From the NCBI RefSeq assembly GCF_002205645.1, contig NZ_NIOF01000004.1, positions 124,001 through 188,000 of the forward strand: a DNA stretch of 64,000 nt, given 5' to 3'. A program made the translations under genes and the position numbers. Positions 62,976 through 64,000 of the stretch are shown piece by piece. The stretch's first letter is position 1. The number at the start of each line of letters is the position of its first letter. This DNA comes from Roseateles aquatilis (lineage in GTDB: Bacteria; Pseudomonadota; Gammaproteobacteria; Burkholderiales; Burkholderiaceae_C). The notes beneath the pieces are model-generated. The model saw only the letters and a program-made list of their open reading frames with translations. It did no database searches and was not told the origin of the DNA.

Positions 62976-64000
62976 GCCGCGCCCTGCTCCGCCCCGTCGC
63001 CGGCGCCCTGGCGACCCTGGGCCTGCTGGCCGCGTCGATGTCGCTGCACGCCGCGGAGCTGCGGCTGCGCGTGCTGGAGACCAGCGACATCCACATGAAC
63101 CTGCTGAACTACGACTACTACCAGGACAAGGAGTCGCAAGAGTTCGGCCTCGCCAAGACAGTCACGCTGATCCACCGCGCCCGCGCGGAAGCGACCAACA
63201 GCCTGCTGTTCGACAACGGCGACCTGCTGCAGGGGAACCCGCTCGGCGATGTGGTCGCCCGCGTGAAACCGCTCAAGGCCGGCGACGTCCACCCGGCCTA
63301 CAAGATCCTCAACCTGCTGAACGTGGATGCCGCCAACCTCGGCAATCACGAGTTCAACTACGGCCTGCCTTTCCTGCGTCAGGCCATCGCCGGCGCCAAT
63401 TTCCCGTACCTCAACGCCAACGTGATGGAGGCCGACGGCCGCCGCCACGCCTTCACGCCCAGCACGATGCTGGAGCGCGAGATGCGCGACGAGGCCGGCA
63501 AGGTCCACACGCTCAAGATCGGCGTCGTCGGGGTGACGCCGCCGCAGATCCTGGAATGGGACCGGCAGAACCTCGCCGGACGCGTCCAGGTCCGGGACAT
63601 GGTCGACGCCGCCACCGAGCAGGTCACGTCCCTGCGCCGACATGGCGCCGACCTGGTGGTCGTCATCGCCCACACCGGCATCGACAAGACCGAGTTGCCC
63701 AAGCTCTCCGAGAACATGGCGGCCCAGCTCGCCCGCGTGAAGGGCGTGGACGTGCTGCTGCTCGGGCACGCGCACACCGAGTTCCCCGGACCGACCTTCG
63801 CCGGTTATCCCGGCGTCGATCTCAAGAAGGGTCAACTGTTCGGCACGCCGGCGGTGATGCCGGGCCGGTGGGGGGACCACCTCGGCATCGTCGACCTCAC
63901 GCTCGCCCAGTCGGGCGGCAAGTGGAAGGTCGCGGACAGCCAGGCCAGCCTCCGGCCCATCTTCGACCGGGCGGCGCGCAAGCCGCTCGTCGACGCGGAT
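62972..64000 (+). CDS. cpdB: CpdB-type 2',3'-cyclic-nucleotide phosphodiesterase/3'-nucleotidase, N-terminal part
   Basis: The first 343 residues of a periplasmic nucleotidase run to the window end with no stop. A signal peptide (ALATLGLLAASMSLHAAE) is followed by metallophosphoesterase motifs LETSDIHMNLLNYDYYQD, FDNGDLLQGNPLGD, NLGNHEFNYGL and LLLGHAHTEFPGP. It dephosphorylates periplasmic nucleotides to nucleosides. Translation is coupled to msrC. Full-length relatives have about 650 residues. Confidence 0.9.
   Translation, partial: MSRALLRPVAGALATLGLLAASMSLHAAELRLRVLETSDIHMNLLNYDYYQDKESQEFGLAKTVTLIHRARAEATNSLLFDNGDLLQGNPLGDVVARVKPLKAGDVHPAYKILNLLNVDAANLGNHEFNYGLPFLRQAIAGANFPYLNANVMEADGRRHAFTPSTMLEREMRDEAGKVHTLKIGVVGVTPPQILEWDRQNLAGRVQVRDMVDAATEQVTSLRRHGADLVVVIAHTGIDKTELPKLSENMAAQLARVKGVDVLLLGHAHTEFPGPTFAGYPGVDLKKGQLFGTPAVMPGRWGDHLGIVDLTLAQSGGKWKVADSQASLRPIFDRAARKPLVDAD

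Overview
This is a very GC-rich stretch of chromosome with short intergenic gaps and frequent 4-nt ATGA overlaps between genes. Gene content (gltA-sdhE-sdhBADC / mdh-CoA lyase-acnB cluster, GtsABCD-type sugar ABC transporter, ligase-associated DNA repair cluster, rut pyrimidine cluster) points to a betaproteobacterium of the order Burkholderiales, most likely near Roseateles/Mitsuaria/Pelomonas. The order is well supported; the genus is inference. I saw no rRNA, tRNA, CRISPR array, transposase or phage gene.

Layout. 1-4.7 kb: end of a LamB-type porin followed by gtsABCD, a complete outer- and inner-membrane sugar import route. 4.8-9.1 kb: TspO/MBR-like membrane protein, UvrD/Rep helicase, and an S11 D,D-peptidase. 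9.4-15.7 kb is accessory: a coiled-coil protein built from heptads then 11-residue tandem repeats with a C-terminal membrane anchor; an SbmA/YddA-type ABC exporter overlapping an mgtC gene; an unrecognised 797-aa protein with about eight degenerate ~50-residue helical repeats; and a 78-aa orphan. 15.7-22.3 kb (minus): the four-gene ligase-associated DNA repair operon (exonuclease, ATP-dependent ligase, DEXH helicase, PdeM phosphoesterase). 22.6-27.6 kb: a 1223-aa hybrid histidine kinase (HisKA-HATPase-REC-REC-HPt) coupled to an HD-GYP response regulator. 27.6-30.5 kb: a luciferase-like monooxygenase and an orphan PilV/shufflon-like pilin. 30.5-34.5 kb: purL.

34.7-46.3 kb is a nucleoside/pyrimidine catabolism island: rutR, rutABCDEF, an orphan ABC-type periplasmic binding protein, a TRZ/ATZ-family amidohydrolase, a nucleoside hydrolase, a ribokinase and a LacI-type repressor with a perfect 16-bp operator palindrome. 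A nucleoside could be split into base and ribose, the ribose phosphorylated, and uracil degraded by Rut. Upstream of rutA lie a well-spaced sigma-54 -24/-12 promoter and two 12-bp direct repeats that resemble RutR boxes. rutB ends inside a 7-bp tandem repeat.

46.4-59.2 kb is the TCA cluster: gltA, sdhE, sdhB, sdhA, sdhD, sdhC and a GntR-type regulator on the minus strand; mdh, a CoA ester lyase, a secreted 187-aa protein and acnB on the plus strand. A VapBC toxin-antitoxin pair sits just before acnB. A 14-bp palindrome between gntR and mdh is the likely operator. 59.4-62.4 kb: a GbsR/MarR-like regulator with matching inverted repeats upstream of itself and of a DCC-thioredoxin-like / NAD(P)-binding / DoxX-like gene series, then a DUF2269 membrane protein. 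62.5-64 kb: free-methionine-R-sulfoxide reductase overlapping a CpdB-type periplasmic nucleotidase that runs off the window end.

The best candidates for undescribed biology are the 797-aa repeat protein, the hendecad coiled-coil protein, the rutA control region with the adjoining nucleoside genes, and the redox module governed by the TATTTC-N10-GAAATW boxes.
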